Counted from the stretch's first letter, positions 1-8,886 are shown. The stretch is DNA of 51,804 nucleotides from Planctomycetota bacterium (GCA_014384025.1 JACNGQ010000237.1:1-51804), one strand, 5' to 3'. The notes: a model not told the origin generated them from the letters alone. A program made the numbers and translations.

Positions 1-104
1 ATTGCGAGTTGAAGGGCGATGTGAGTAACCTATTACATTTACTCGGGAAAAAGAGCGTAAAACCGCCAGCGAAACCGAGCCGCCCAACAGCCCCAACCCT
101 ATAA
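1..104 (+). CDS. 3' end of an unidentified protein (partial)
   Basis: Reading in the third frame from base 3 gives 33 uninterrupted codons ending in TAA at 102-104. The residues form a plausible C-terminus: a helical stretch (ELKGDVSNLLHLLGKK) followed by a Pro/Lys/Ala-rich tail. The gene begins before the window, so the product cannot be named. The other two plus frames stop early. Its co-directional neighbour accA starts 232 bases downstream, after a possible terminator. Confidence 0.45.
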   Translation, partial: CELKGDVSNLLHLLGKKSVKPPAKPSRPTAPTL

Positions 105-255
105 CAGATAATTGTTTTAAGTCTTTCATATATAAGGTTTTATAGGATATTGCTTCAGGGTATATTAAATTAAAAAGTACTGTACAACTGATCAATTGTC
201 AATTTTTTTCTTTGATTTCACCTTTTAAAGTGCTAACATTCTCTTTTCAAAAGAG

Positions 256-282
256 AGCCCGTTATTTATGGGCAATTTTTTT
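256..282 (+). terminator. Possible intrinsic terminator upstream of accA
   Basis: A short stem GCCCG (257-261) / TGGGC (269-273) closes a seven-base loop and is followed by AA and seven T. A second small stem, CTCTTT/AAAGAG, lies just before it. This would end the transcript of the partial gene at the left edge. The stem is only five pairs with one G-U, so the call is moderate. Confidence 0.4.
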
Positions 283-336
283 GTAAATGTTTTTTTACTT
301 ACTTAAATAATATAGAGAGATGTCAATATAGCTAAA

Positions 337-1413
337 ATGTCAGATAATAACAATAGACTTAGCAATGGCGGCCACCTTGAATTTGAGGATAAAGTAGCTG
401 ATCATGATAGCCAGATGAATGAACTGCGCAAGCTCGGTTCAATCAAAGGTATTGATTATTCCGCCGAAATCCGTCAGCTCCAGCGTCAGCAGGTTACCGA
501 ACTGAAGCGAATCTATTCAAATCTTACTGCCTGGCAAACCGTTCAGGTGGCACGTCATCCGAACAGGCCTATCCTTTCTGATTACCTTAGCTTGATGGTA
601 AAGGATTTTCGCGAATTGCATGGCGACAGATGCTTTGGCGATGACCGAGCGATTGTAGCTGGTCTTGGTCACATTGGAAGAGAAAGGGTATTGATTGTCG
701 GCCAAAATAAAGGCAAAACAACAAAGCAAAAGATCGCTTGTAATTTCGGAAGCCCGAATCCGGAGGGATATCGTAAGGCAATGGCCAAAATGAAATTTGC
801 TGAAAAGTTTGGCATTCCTATCGTTACCCTCATCGACACCCCGGGTGCATATCCGGGCATTGGTGCTGAAGAACGTGGCCAAGCTCAGGCGATAGCTGTT
901 AATCTTCATCAGATGTCACTTTTGAAGGTGCCTATAATATGTATTGTCATTGGGGAAGGGGGGTCAGGCGGTGCTCTTGGAATAGGCGTAGGTGACAGGC
1001 TGGCAATGCTTGAATTCGCATATTACTCGGTAATATCACCTGAAGGTTGTGCTGCAATCTTGTGGCGCGACGGCTCGCAGGCGCCTAAAGCTGCTGAGGC
1101 GCTTAAATTAACGAGTAAGGATTTGTATAAGCTCGGGCTGATTGACACCGTGATTAATGAGCCGCTTGGTGGCGCACATCGTAATCTTCACGATACAGTT
1201 TATAATGTTGAGAGATATATTGTAAAGACATTGCGAGACCTCAAACGCACAAAGCTCGATAATTTGCTTGATAACAGATACAAAAAATTGCGATCTATAG
1301 GCATCAGTCCTGCAGAGAAATTACGCCGCAAAACACAGGCAGGCAAAGAAAGAGTGAAAGAAGCACTGGAAGGCATCCCAAGCAAACGAAAACGAACCCC
1401 CGCTAAGGTCTGA
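337..1413 (+). CDS. accA: Acetyl-CoA carboxylase, carboxyltransferase alpha subunit
   Basis: This is the alpha half of the carboxyltransferase that moves the carboxyl group from carboxybiotin to acetyl-CoA, the committed step of fatty acid synthesis, in the cytoplasm. The family core is clear: a GDRCFGDD segment, an oxyanion-type glycine loop GEGGSGG at residues 206-212, and a downstream ISPEGCAAILW segment. The protein is 358 residues, somewhat longer than the usual 315-325, with a polar N-terminal lead of about 25 residues and a very basic C-terminal tail rich in Lys and Arg. The start at 337 is chosen because the nearest upstream in-frame ATG (319) runs into a stop. Its Shine-Dalgarno is weak. 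No accD, accB or accC is in the window. Confidence 0.95.
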   Translation: MSDNNNRLSNGGHLEFEDKVADHDSQMNELRKLGSIKGIDYSAEIRQLQRQQVTELKRIYSNLTAWQTVQVARHPNRPILSDYLSLMVKDFRELHGDRCFGDDRAIVAGLGHIGRERVLIVGQNKGKTTKQKIACNFGSPNPEGYRKAMAKMKFAEKFGIPIVTLIDTPGAYPGIGAEERGQAQAIAVNLHQMSLLKVPIICIVIGEGGSGGALGIGVGDRLAMLEFAYYSVISPEGCAAILWRDGSQAPKAAEALKLTSKDLYKLGLIDTVINEPLGGAHRNLHDTVYNVERYIVKTLRDLKRTKLDNLLDNRYKKLRSIGISPAEKLRRKTQAGKERVKEALEGIPSKRKRTPAKV

Positions 1414-1508
1414 TATCGTTGCGCGTTTAGTAGTAGAAATATCCTTGCAATTGTTTAGTTCTTAAGCAGATATCTTATCATTTATCAGTTTCTGGAAGGA
1501 GAGTAACT

Positions 1509-3059
1509 ATGGTAAACGATCAACATAGTGCAAAAGAGGAACACTCTTACTGCATACCAAAGAAACAAAAAAACTTATTGACTCGGAGAAATTTCATCAC
1601 AGCTGCGGTGGGTATTGGAGCGGTGAGTGTTGCTGCGGCTGATGCAAAGAAAAAAGAAGATGAATCAAAGATGCCTGTATGGACAGGAGATTTAAAAAGC
1701 TCTGTAAAACAGACTCCCCGCATACCAGTGTCCTCAAAGCCTAATGGCCTTAATATGATTGTAATCATCGCCGATACATGGAGGGCCGACCACCTCGGTT
1801 GTTACGGTAGTGCCCACATAAAAACGCCTTATCTTGACAAGCTGGCCAAAGAAAGTGTTTTATTTACAGATGCCACTGCCGAAGGACTGCCCACCATTCC
1901 CTGCAGAAGGGTGTATCACACAGGTAAGAGCGTACTTCCAGAAGCGAAGTGGCAGCCCCTTGCCGACAGTGATATTACTTTTGCGGAAGTTTTGCAAAAG
2001 CATGGTGTAACAACAGGTTTTATTGTTGATACATATCATCATTTCAAAGCGAATTACAATTTTCACCGAGGATTTGATTCATGGCAATGGGTTCGTGGAC
2101 AGGAGACGGACAGATGGAAAAGCGGCCCTAAGGAAGAGTTTGATCCTAAAAAGCATATGCCCGCACATTTATGGAACAAGAGTTATGACGCCAATATGCG
2201 CCAGTACATGATGAATACACAGGATAGAAAAAGCCAGGAAGATTATTTCTGTGCCCGGTCCTGCAGGTCAGCAATGGATTGGCTCGAACAAAATGCCGGT
2301 GGTAATCCTTTTATGCTCTGGATTGATATGTTTGATCCTCATGAGCCGTGGGATGCACCTTTGAAATTTCAGAAAATGTATCGCAATGAATATCCTTATG
2401 AGAGATATTTATTTGGGTACGGGGTAAGAAACGCTGATATTCGCCCTGAAGATTTACCTGTTATCAGGGACCTTTATGCCGCTGAAGTTACATTTAGTGA
2501 TTATTGCATCGGCCACCTTTTGAAAAGAGTTGAACAGTTGGGACTGATGGAAAATACAATTATTGTGTTTTCGACTGATCACGGCACTCATCTTGGCGAA
2601 GAGGGTTGTGTACAAAAAACTCCTGCTCTTCTTAATGCTTGTGTTACTCGCATTCCATTAATTATCAAACATCCGGATAACAGGTTTGCCGGAAAGCGTG
2701 TTGACGCACTTGTAAGTGCTGTCGATTTTATGCCCACGTTTCTTCCCCTGCTCGGGATTGATGATTATAAGAATATGGATGGGCAAAATATGTGGCCGCT
2801 GGTAACAGGAGAAATTTCTTCGCTTCACGAAAACGTTTACACTGTGTTTAATAAATATGGAGCGATTCACAATCTGAATTGGCACTATTTTCAGAACGTC
2901 GCGGGTAAAAACCCCGGCAAGGGACCCTGCCTTTATGACCTGAAAAGTGATCCCGAACAGACAAAAAATGTTATCAGGCAGTTCCCAAAAGTTGCAAAAG
3001 ACTTAAGAAATAAATTGCAGAGTCATCTTAAGATTAAGATACCCCCGTTGATTTTGTAA
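1509..3059 (+). CDS. Tat-exported sulfatase-fold hydrolase with Thr at the catalytic position
   Basis: This is an alkaline-phosphatase-superfamily (sulfatase) protein. A twin-arginine signal (R26-R27 in TRRNFI, then an Ala-rich hydrophobic run) predicts export folded across the inner membrane. Metal-site motifs are present: D89 and D94 in ADTWRADHLGCYG and D357-H358-G in STDHG. In the sulfatase signature the formylglycine Cys normally precedes xPxR. Here the segment is T129-I-P131-C132-R133 followed by a conserved TG, so the nucleophile position holds Thr and the only Cys is shifted by three. True formylglycine-dependent sulfatase activity is therefore doubtful. A Thr nucleophile is known in phosphodiesterase members of the superfamily. 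A strong GGAAGGAG site precedes the ATG. The natural substrate is unknown. Confidence 0.85.
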   Translation: MVNDQHSAKEEHSYCIPKKQKNLLTRRNFITAAVGIGAVSVAAADAKKKEDESKMPVWTGDLKSSVKQTPRIPVSSKPNGLNMIVIIADTWRADHLGCYGSAHIKTPYLDKLAKESVLFTDATAEGLPTIPCRRVYHTGKSVLPEAKWQPLADSDITFAEVLQKHGVTTGFIVDTYHHFKANYNFHRGFDSWQWVRGQETDRWKSGPKEEFDPKKHMPAHLWNKSYDANMRQYMMNTQDRKSQEDYFCARSCRSAMDWLEQNAGGNPFMLWIDMFDPHEPWDAPLKFQKMYRNEYPYERYLFGYGVRNADIRPEDLPVIRDLYAAEVTFSDYCIGHLLKRVEQLGLMENTIIVFSTDHGTHLGEEGCVQKTPALLNACVTRIPLIIKHPDNRFAGKRVDALVSAVDFMPTFLPLLGIDDYKNMDGQNMWPLVTGEISSLHENVYTVFNKYGAIHNLNWHYFQNVAGKNPGKGPCLYDLKSDPEQTKNVIRQFPKVAKDLRNKLQSHLKIKIPPLIL

Positions 3060-3154
3060 TAGAAATGTATGGAGCATCACATGGATTTCGAGTCGGTTAA
3101 TTCGAGTTCTTATTCTGGTGTTGAAGCAGCAAAAAGTATTTTGATTTCATAAAT

Positions 3155-3184
3155 AAAAGGGCAGGCCTCCTTGCCCACCCTTTA
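3155..3184 (+). terminator. Possible terminator after the sulfatase-fold gene
   Basis: GGGCAGG at 3159-3165 can pair with CCTTGCCC at 3169-3176 (one bulge), flanked by AAA and by CCCTTTATATTT. It lies 100 bases after the stop codon. It could also act on the minus-strand rpiB transcript, which ends at 3323. The T-run is short. Confidence 0.4.
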
Positions 3185-3322
3185 TATTTATAGATTCACA
3201 AGGTCGGTTGAAATATATAGTAATAAGATATCTTCACAAATTAACCTTTGTAAATGAAGTATATATCAGAATTTACCTTATGTTAACCGTAATATAAAAA
3301 ACTACTCGCTATATGTTCTTTA

Positions 3323-3796
3323 CTATACGTTAGCTGTTTTGATTTCGCTTGGGTCTTTGCCTTCTTCGATGGCTTTTATTTTTTTTACTCTTCTTTCGTG
3401 TCTTCCACCGCTGAATTCGGTATTAAGCCAGACCTCCACCATTTTGCGCAATAATACTTCTCCAACCTGGTCGCCTGACAGGCAAAGGACATTTGCATCG
3501 TTGTGGTCACGTGAAATTTGTGCACTTAATTCATCATGACACAGTGCGGCTCTGACTTTATGTACCTTATTTGCTGCTATGCACATTCCGATACCGGTTG
3601 CGCATACTAAAATAGCTCTATCGGCTTGTTTTTGGGATATCGCTGTTGCTGCTAAATAAGCCGGGTCTGGGTAATCAACAGGATTGTTGTTGTTGGTACC
3701 TACATCAATGCACTCATGGCCCAACTCGGCAACTATGGCCTTAATTTGTTGTTTTGCTTCGAAACCTCGATGGTCGCTTCCAACTACTACTTTCAT
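3323..3796 (-). CDS. rpiB: Ribose-5-phosphate isomerase B
   Basis: This enzyme interconverts ribose 5-phosphate and ribulose 5-phosphate (pentose phosphate pathway, cytoplasm). It matches the LacAB/RpiB family over its full 157 residues: the N-terminal GSDHRG with D8-H9, the catalytic-site Cys C65 in CATGIGMCIAANK, and the DHNDANVLCLSG segment. The start codon overlaps the stop of the upstream Sua5/phosphatase gene as ATGA (3793-3796), so the two are translationally coupled. In Bacillus subtilis the equivalent genes ywlC, ywlE and rpiB (ywlF) are also close neighbours, which supports both assignments. Confidence 0.95.
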   Translation of the reverse strand: MKVVVGSDHRGFEAKQQIKAIVAELGHECIDVGTNNNNPVDYPDPAYLAATAISQKQADRAILVCATGIGMCIAANKVHKVRAALCHDELSAQISRDHNDANVLCLSGDQVGEVLLRKMVEVWLNTEFSGGRHERRVKKIKAIEEGKDPSEIKTANV

Positions 3797-4923
3797 ATCA
3801 CAAGCTCTCTAATTCTTTTTTTCACGGCTGTTTCTATCATGTCAGCACAATTATTGTAATACTCCTGAGGTCGACCTATTGGGTCGGCAATTCCTTTATC
3901 TCCTGCTAATAAAAAACACTTATCCACAGCCTCGTGACTAAGAGCAATAATTCTTTCCTGGTGTATTGGCTCCATTGCGAATATAAAATCACTCTTTTCG
4001 ATAAGCTCTTTGGACAATCCTTTGTTCATGTGAGCTGTTAAATCTATTCCTTTGGCTGCACAAGCTATTATTGCTCCGGCGCTTGCTGGAAAGCCACTCG
4101 TATCCATAACTCCGCCAGAACATATTTTATAACCTAATTGTTCTAGTTGGTCAACCTTGCATTGGAGTTTTTCTGCCAAATATTTTCGAAATATTCCCTC
4201 AGCCATTGGACTTCTGCATGTGTTACCGGTGCAAACGAATAAAAATTTTACAGAAGACATTGCATCTAACTGAGCTTGAGAATATATACCAAGCCTTAAA
4301 ATCTCAATGCTCATTTTGCCTATTTTAACAACGGCGCTGCTTTTTTTATATTTACACACCCCAGCATCTATTAGCATCTCAATTTTACCTGATAACTGAT
4401 CAAGAACCTGCTTGGCATCAACCGCAGGCGGTTGGCCTGCTATATTTGCGCTTGGTGCAATAACAGGATTGATTGTTTCTTGAAGTAACATTGTGGCTAT
4501 TGGATTGTCAGGACACCGAAGGCCTATGGAATTATGTTTATACAGGTTCTTAAAAAGTTCTTTTTCGATAATATTTCGTTGTTTGTTGATATCCGAAAAG
4601 TCTAAATCAAATACTAAAGTTAATGGGCCGGGCCAGATGTTTTTGATTAGTTTTTTAGCTCTTAGATTGATGGTCGGCACATATTTGGTTACTTCTTTTT
4701 TTTGGCCGATATGTAATGTGTAGTATTTGGAAGGATCTCTGCCTTTAATATCGTTAAGTTTTGACAATGAATCAGTTCTGACCCGGCAGGCAATTCCATA
4801 GACTGTTTCAGTCGGAAAAGCAACAAGACCACCATTATCAACCAAGAGTGCTGCTTCCTTGATTTTCGATAAATCAATATTTGTACTATCGAGTTTTATA
4901 ATCTTTGTCTGCATAGGAGCCAT
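3793..4923 (-). CDS. Fusion: threonylcarbamoyl-AMP synthase (Sua5/YrdC) + low-molecular-weight phosphatase (YwlE-like)
   Basis: Two enzymes are joined in one 376-residue chain. Residues about 5-205 are a Sua5/YrdC domain (GGLVAFPTETVYGIA, KGRDPSKYYTLHIG, APSANIAGQPPA), which makes threonylcarbamoyl-AMP for tRNA t6A. Residues about 225-376 are a low-molecular-weight phosphatase with the P-loop C231-TGNTC-R237-S and a C-terminal ADPIGRP acid loop. The P-loop carries Thr at the position (T235) where YwlE has Thr11, the residue linked to phosphoarginine specificity; tyrosine phosphatases usually have Ile. A protein-arginine phosphatase role is an inference. The start is uncertain: in-frame ATGs also lie at 4914 and 4965, none with a clear Shine-Dalgarno. 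It overlaps rpiB by four bases. Confidence 0.85.
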   Translation of the reverse strand: MAPMQTKIIKLDSTNIDLSKIKEAALLVDNGGLVAFPTETVYGIACRVRTDSLSKLNDIKGRDPSKYYTLHIGQKKEVTKYVPTINLRAKKLIKNIWPGPLTLVFDLDFSDINKQRNIIEKELFKNLYKHNSIGLRCPDNPIATMLLQETINPVIAPSANIAGQPPAVDAKQVLDQLSGKIEMLIDAGVCKYKKSSAVVKIGKMSIEILRLGIYSQAQLDAMSSVKFLFVCTGNTCRSPMAEGIFRKYLAEKLQCKVDQLEQLGYKICSGGVMDTSGFPASAGAIIACAAKGIDLTAHMNKGLSKELIEKSDFIFAMEPIHQERIIALSHEAVDKCFLLAGDKGIADPIGRPQEYYNNCADMIETAVKKRIRELVI

Positions 4924-5369
4924 AAAATACACTATGAGATACCGAATGGCAAGATTTTCTATCATCAATGAAACAATCTACTGACAAAGATAATCAATTA
5001 TAAAGAGGACTATGTCGAATTAGTATAAGATTTGTATTGGTACGAAGCTGTAATATCGTTCACACAATTAATGATTAGTTTCTTTTCTGTCTATTGATTT
5101 CAATGGTTGTGTAAACAGAGTAATCTCTTCAAATTACTCTTTGGTTAAATCATTAGCGAATCTGTGGAATCTGCTGTCATCCGTTGTACTGGGATTGCCA
5201 TTCTTGCCGTGAGCATATCGAGTGATTCTATCTCTGTATAAGATGCCTGGGGATAAAAAAAAAGATTGATGACTCCTCTCAGTCATCAACCTTCGCTTTT
5301 TCACTGCCCCGTGTCTCCAACAGCCATAATCTCTCCACAATCTCTTCCAATATGGCTGTAAATTTTTAT
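4924..5369. other. Intergenic stretch between PilZ gene and Sua5 fusion
   Basis: Both flanking genes are on the minus strand. The stretch holds the PilZ gene's terminator (5255-5289) and, left of it, AT-rich sequence that should carry the promoter of the Sua5-rpiB operon. I could not pick out convincing -35/-10 boxes. A short minus-strand open frame at 5134-5340 runs through the terminator hairpin and is not called. Confidence 0.5.
5255..5289 (-). terminator. Intrinsic terminator of the PilZ gene
   Basis: A perfect nine-pair stem, TTGATGACT (5266-5274) with AGTCATCAA (5281-5289), closes a six-base loop. On the minus strand it is followed by TC and a run of nine T. It lies about 80 bases after the PilZ stop codon, in the right orientation for that gene. 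Confidence 0.88.
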
Positions 5370-5708
5370 TTACTCAAAAGCTATACCAACCCCAATCTCA
5401 GCACTTTCGAGTAAATTCGTGCGATCCACTCTGACAACTTTCCCGCTTTTGATACGGGCAAATTGCCCTTTTTCTTTCGCCAGTATTTCTGTTCTCGGAA
5501 AATTAAGTTCTACAATATGACCCGGTCTTACGGGCGCCGTTACTGGTAGTGTAATATAAACTCCTGTTTTGCTTATATTACAGCTTCTGCCATTAAAAAA
5601 TCTGTTAGCTTCAGGCATCCAAACACTAATAGGCCAGGAAACAGTATTCCGGCTATCCTTACGCTGTTCAACTAATGTTTCCATTGTATCCATATTTCTA
5701 TTCTCCAT
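5370..5708 (-). CDS. PilZ-domain protein (probable c-di-GMP receptor)
   Basis: This is a small cytoplasmic protein made almost entirely of one PilZ domain, the common bacterial receptor for cyclic di-GMP. Both ligand-binding motifs are intact: RxxxR at R16-R20 (QRKDSR) and NxSxxG at N44-G49 (NISKTG). The remaining sequence is the expected beta-rich barrel (VELNFP, KVVRVDR, EIGVGIAFE). It is monocistronic with its own terminator. It is divergent from the LamG/PA14 gene across a 494-base spacer. It may read the c-di-GMP pool set by the HD-GYP protein encoded 23 kb away, but no direct link is visible. Confidence 0.85.
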   Translation of the reverse strand: MENRNMDTMETLVEQRKDSRNTVSWPISVWMPEANRFFNGRSCNISKTGVYITLPVTAPVRPGHIVELNFPRTEILAKEKGQFARIKSGKVVRVDRTNLLESAEIGVGIAFE

Positions 5709-6202
5709 TAAAACAAAAATCCATCTATGATAAGCTCTATCGTCAATGTTAAAATGGATAGTTTAGAATAAATGGGCAAAATATTTGTTTTTTGAAAAAA
5801 CTTTTTCCGTCTTTATGTTATATTACTGTTACCCGTATATTATCGGCCGTACTTTTGTTTTTTGGGGATGAACTTTTGGGATGTTTTTCTCATAAATTTC
5901 GAAAAAAATACATTTGGATAGTCCAAATAGACATCAGAATTGAGGATATACAAGACAAATACAAAGAATAAATTTCTTGACAGGAAAATAGTAAATCTGG
6001 TATAAATTAAATAAAATACGTATATATGAGTTGATGGTCATAAGCATATTTTTGCTTGCTGATAAAGTGTATCTTTAATCTTGTTCTATCTATATAGGAG
6101 GAGATATTGAAGCGGGGTATGAAGTTGTAGTGAAGACTTTTACTTCGCTGACGACATTTCACACTTACATTAACAATATTTATTTTTTAGAGGAGGATTA
6201 TT
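5709..6202. other. Divergent intergenic region with promoter and long leader of the LamG/PA14 gene
   Basis: The left part is AT-rich and should include the PilZ promoter. The right part has a clear sigma-70 promoter (5977-6006) followed by a leader of about 190 bases. The leader holds a strong Shine-Dalgarno-like AGGAGGAG (6096-6103) well before the real start. It sits next to a possible seven-codon frame TTG...TAG (6107-6130). A loose hairpin, AGTGAAG/CTTCGCT, follows at about 6130-6160. Confidence 0.5.
5977..6006 (+). promoter_or_regulatory. Sigma-70-type promoter for the LamG/PA14 gene
   Basis: TTGACA (5977-5982) is followed after 18 bases by TATAAA (6001-6006). The -35 is a perfect consensus match and the -10 has one mismatch. 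Transcription would begin near 6013, leaving a leader of about 190 bases before the ATG at 6203. Confidence 0.65.
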
Positions 6203-8794
6203 ATGTACAAGAAATTGATTTATTTGACTTCTTTTGTTTTGGTGTTGGGCTTAGTGGGAACAAGTACAGCACAAAATATTGATCCAAGCCTTGTCGGCTG
6301 GTGGACGTTTGATGAAGGTTCTGGCGAAGTCGCCAAGGACACCAGTGGAAAAAGCGTTGATGGGACATTTTTTGGAGAGCCGAAGTGGGGTCAGGAAGGT
6401 GATCACAGAGGAATACTGTTATTTGATGGAACTGAAGCTGAACCTGAATATGTTTTCATCGATGGTGAATTTCAAGTACCGATCTACACGATTGCTTTGT
6501 GGTTTAGAATAGATGGTAGCATATCAGCAGACCATATGGATGTATTCTCGGCTTATGCACCTGGTGTAGCGCACGGCATTCTTTTGGAAGTAAGGCAGGG
6601 AGACGGTACTCTGCGTTATCTACACAGATATCCTCTCGGTACCGGAGGAGGAACAAATATTTACACGACAACTACATATGATGACGGGGCATGGTATCAC
6701 GCGGCAATGGTCAAGTCAGTAGATACAATAGCACTATACATCAATGGGGAACTGGTGGATACAGCAGCAGATACTAGTGAGTTCAATCCTGGTGATACTT
6801 TTGGTGTAGCATTAGGTATACTTGACCATGAGAGGGCTCCTGACAGAGTTATGATTGGTGCTATAGATGACTTTCGTATCTACGACCGACCGATGTCACA
6901 GGAAGAGATTCAGGCTATTATGGAAGTCGAACCTTGGCCGTATGCATGGGGACCCACACCGGCCGATGGTGCTCTTCATCCTGATACGTGGGCGAACATT
7001 AGCTGGGTGCCCGGGCCTTTTGCGGTATCACACGATGTGTATTTCGGCGACAATTATGACGACGTGAACGCTGGTGCTGAAAGTACGTTCGTGGGCAATC
7101 AAACTGCAACATTTTTAGTTGTGGGCTTTCCCGGATTTGCTTATCCGGAAGGCCTTGTCCCTGGGACAAGATATTACTGGCGGATAGATGGGATTAATGA
7201 TACTAATCCTGATAGTCCCTGGAAGGGTGATGTCTGGAGCTTTTTGGTTCCTCCCAAAACAGCCTATGAACCAGTTCCTGCTGATGGAGCTAAATTCATA
7301 GACCCAGGTGCAGCAGTTAGCTGGACAGCGGGTTTTGGTGCGAAACTGCATACCGTTTACTTCGGTGATAATTTTGACGATGTAAACAATGCCACCGGTG
7401 GGCTCGCACAGGGACCTACAACCTATGCTCCCAGCGCGCTTGAATCAGGCAAGACTTACTACTGGAGAATTGATGAGTTTGATGCTCTTACTACACATAA
7501 AGGTGATGTATGGAGCTTTACGACAGCAGGTGAAGGCGGAGGGCTGCGAGCTGATTACTTCCAGGGTACGAATTTCAGCAATCAGGTGCTGAGCCGCATA
7601 GACCCTCAAATCAACTTTAGCTGGGTTGACGCACCGGATGAGGCGGTCGGGGCCGATAGCTTCTCGGTTAGATGGACCGGCGAGGTGGAAGCGGCATTTA
7701 CTGAGACCTACACCTTCTATACCAACAGTGATGATGGTGTCCGTTTGTGGGTGGATGGCAAGCAGCTCGTAAACAATTGGACCGGCCACGAAAACACTGA
7801 GAATAGCGGTAATATTGACTTAGTTGCAGGGCAAACTTACAGCTTGGTAATGGAACATTATGACAATGCCGGCGTTGCAGTAGCAGAGCTTCGCTGGTCG
7901 AGTTCTCATACGCCCGAACAGATTATTCCCCAGGCCGCTCTGTCACTGCCTGTAAAGGCCAGTCGTGCGAATCCGTCTAACGGTGCTGTGGACATAAGGC
8001 AAACAACTGTTCTTAGCTGGAGTGCAGGAGAAGCGGCCGCGTCGCACGACGTATATTTTGGTACTGATGGAGATGCTGTGAAAAGCGCCGATACAAGTTC
8101 AACTGAATACAAGGGCAACCAGAATCTCGACTCTGAGAGCTATGATCCCGGTACACTTGAGTGGGACACCACTTATTACTGGCGTGTAGATGAGATCGAG
8201 GATGGCGGTGCGATACAGAAAGGGAACCTCTGGAGCTTTACAACAGCCAACTTCCTAATTGTGGATGATTTTGAGTCCTACAATGACCTTAATGAGGATG
8301 AATCCGGGAGTAACAGGATATATCTTGCCTGGGTGGACGGATTTGATAACCCGGCAATAAATGGCTCTGTCGTTGGTTATGCCAATCCTTCATTTGCCGA
8401 GCAGACTATCGTTCATGGTGGTAATCAGTCGATGCCGTTCGCTTATGATAATGCCGTCGGCAAATCCGAAGCTACCTTGACATTGACTGAAACCCGTGAC
8501 TGGACAGAGAATGGTGTTAGCACTCTGGTAATCTGGTACATGGGCGATGCTGCCAATGCCGCCGAAACAATGTATGTTGTTCTCAATGGCACGGCAGGTG
8601 TCGATAATGGTAATCCTGATGCAGCACTGACTGATGAATGGACTGAGTGGACTATTGACCTTCAGGCGTTCAGTGTGAATCTTAGCAATGTCAATACGAT
8701 TACTCTTGGCTTTGGTAACAGAACCAATCCGGTGGCCGGTGGTGCAGGTTCAGTGTTCTTTGATGATATTCGTCTTTATGCACCTACTCCATAA
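6203..8794 (+). CDS. Large secreted LamG / PA14 multidomain protein
   Basis: An N-terminal signal peptide (hydrophobic run ending near STAQ) predicts export. Domains in order: a LamG/concanavalin-A-like domain (about 28-232); two Fn3-like modules, each ending in a YYWRID...KGDVWSF signature (signatures near 323 and 418); a PA14 domain (about 447-582, YTFYTNSDDGVRLWVDGK); a third WRVDE...KGNLWSF module (near 657); and a C-terminal beta-rich domain opening with DDFESYND (about 682-863). LamG and PA14 domains usually bind carbohydrate, so a role in adhesion to or breakdown of polysaccharide is likely. No catalytic domain, sortase motif or membrane anchor is visible. It has a strong AGGAGG site, its own promoter and its own terminator. 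Confidence 0.85.
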   Translation: MYKKLIYLTSFVLVLGLVGTSTAQNIDPSLVGWWTFDEGSGEVAKDTSGKSVDGTFFGEPKWGQEGDHRGILLFDGTEAEPEYVFIDGEFQVPIYTIALWFRIDGSISADHMDVFSAYAPGVAHGILLEVRQGDGTLRYLHRYPLGTGGGTNIYTTTTYDDGAWYHAAMVKSVDTIALYINGELVDTAADTSEFNPGDTFGVALGILDHERAPDRVMIGAIDDFRIYDRPMSQEEIQAIMEVEPWPYAWGPTPADGALHPDTWANISWVPGPFAVSHDVYFGDNYDDVNAGAESTFVGNQTATFLVVGFPGFAYPEGLVPGTRYYWRIDGINDTNPDSPWKGDVWSFLVPPKTAYEPVPADGAKFIDPGAAVSWTAGFGAKLHTVYFGDNFDDVNNATGGLAQGPTTYAPSALESGKTYYWRIDEFDALTTHKGDVWSFTTAGEGGGLRADYFQGTNFSNQVLSRIDPQINFSWVDAPDEAVGADSFSVRWTGEVEAAFTETYTFYTNSDDGVRLWVDGKQLVNNWTGHENTENSGNIDLVAGQTYSLVMEHYDNAGVAVAELRWSSSHTPEQIIPQAALSLPVKASRANPSNGAVDIRQTTVLSWSAGEAAASHDVYFGTDGDAVKSADTSSTEYKGNQNLDSESYDPGTLEWDTTYYWRVDEIEDGGAIQKGNLWSFTTANFLIVDDFESYNDLNEDESGSNRIYLAWVDGFDNPAINGSVVGYANPSFAEQTIVHGGNQSMPFAYDNAVGKSEATLTLTETRDWTENGVSTLVIWYMGDAANAAETMYVVLNGTAGVDNGNPDAALTDEWTEWTIDLQAFSVNLSNVNTITLGFGNRTNPVAGGAGSVFFDDIRLYAPTP

Positions 8795-8849
8795 AGTCCA
8801 GGCAGCAACTAAGATTACGTAGTTGACATAGTATCTTTACGTAAATTCG

Positions 8850-8886
8850 GGGCCTATATTGAAAGATTCAGTATAGGCCCTTTTCT
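8850..8886 (+). terminator. Strong intrinsic terminator of the LamG/PA14 gene
   Basis: A 14-pair stem (8850-8863 with 8867-8880, one T-G pair, triloop AGA) begins GGGCCTATA and is followed directly by TTTTCT. It lies 56 bases after the stop codon. Confidence 0.9.

Noticed and set aside
5134-5340. 68-codon minus-strand open frame
   Set aside because: It runs through the perfect terminator hairpin at 5255-5289, has no ribosome site and resembles no protein.
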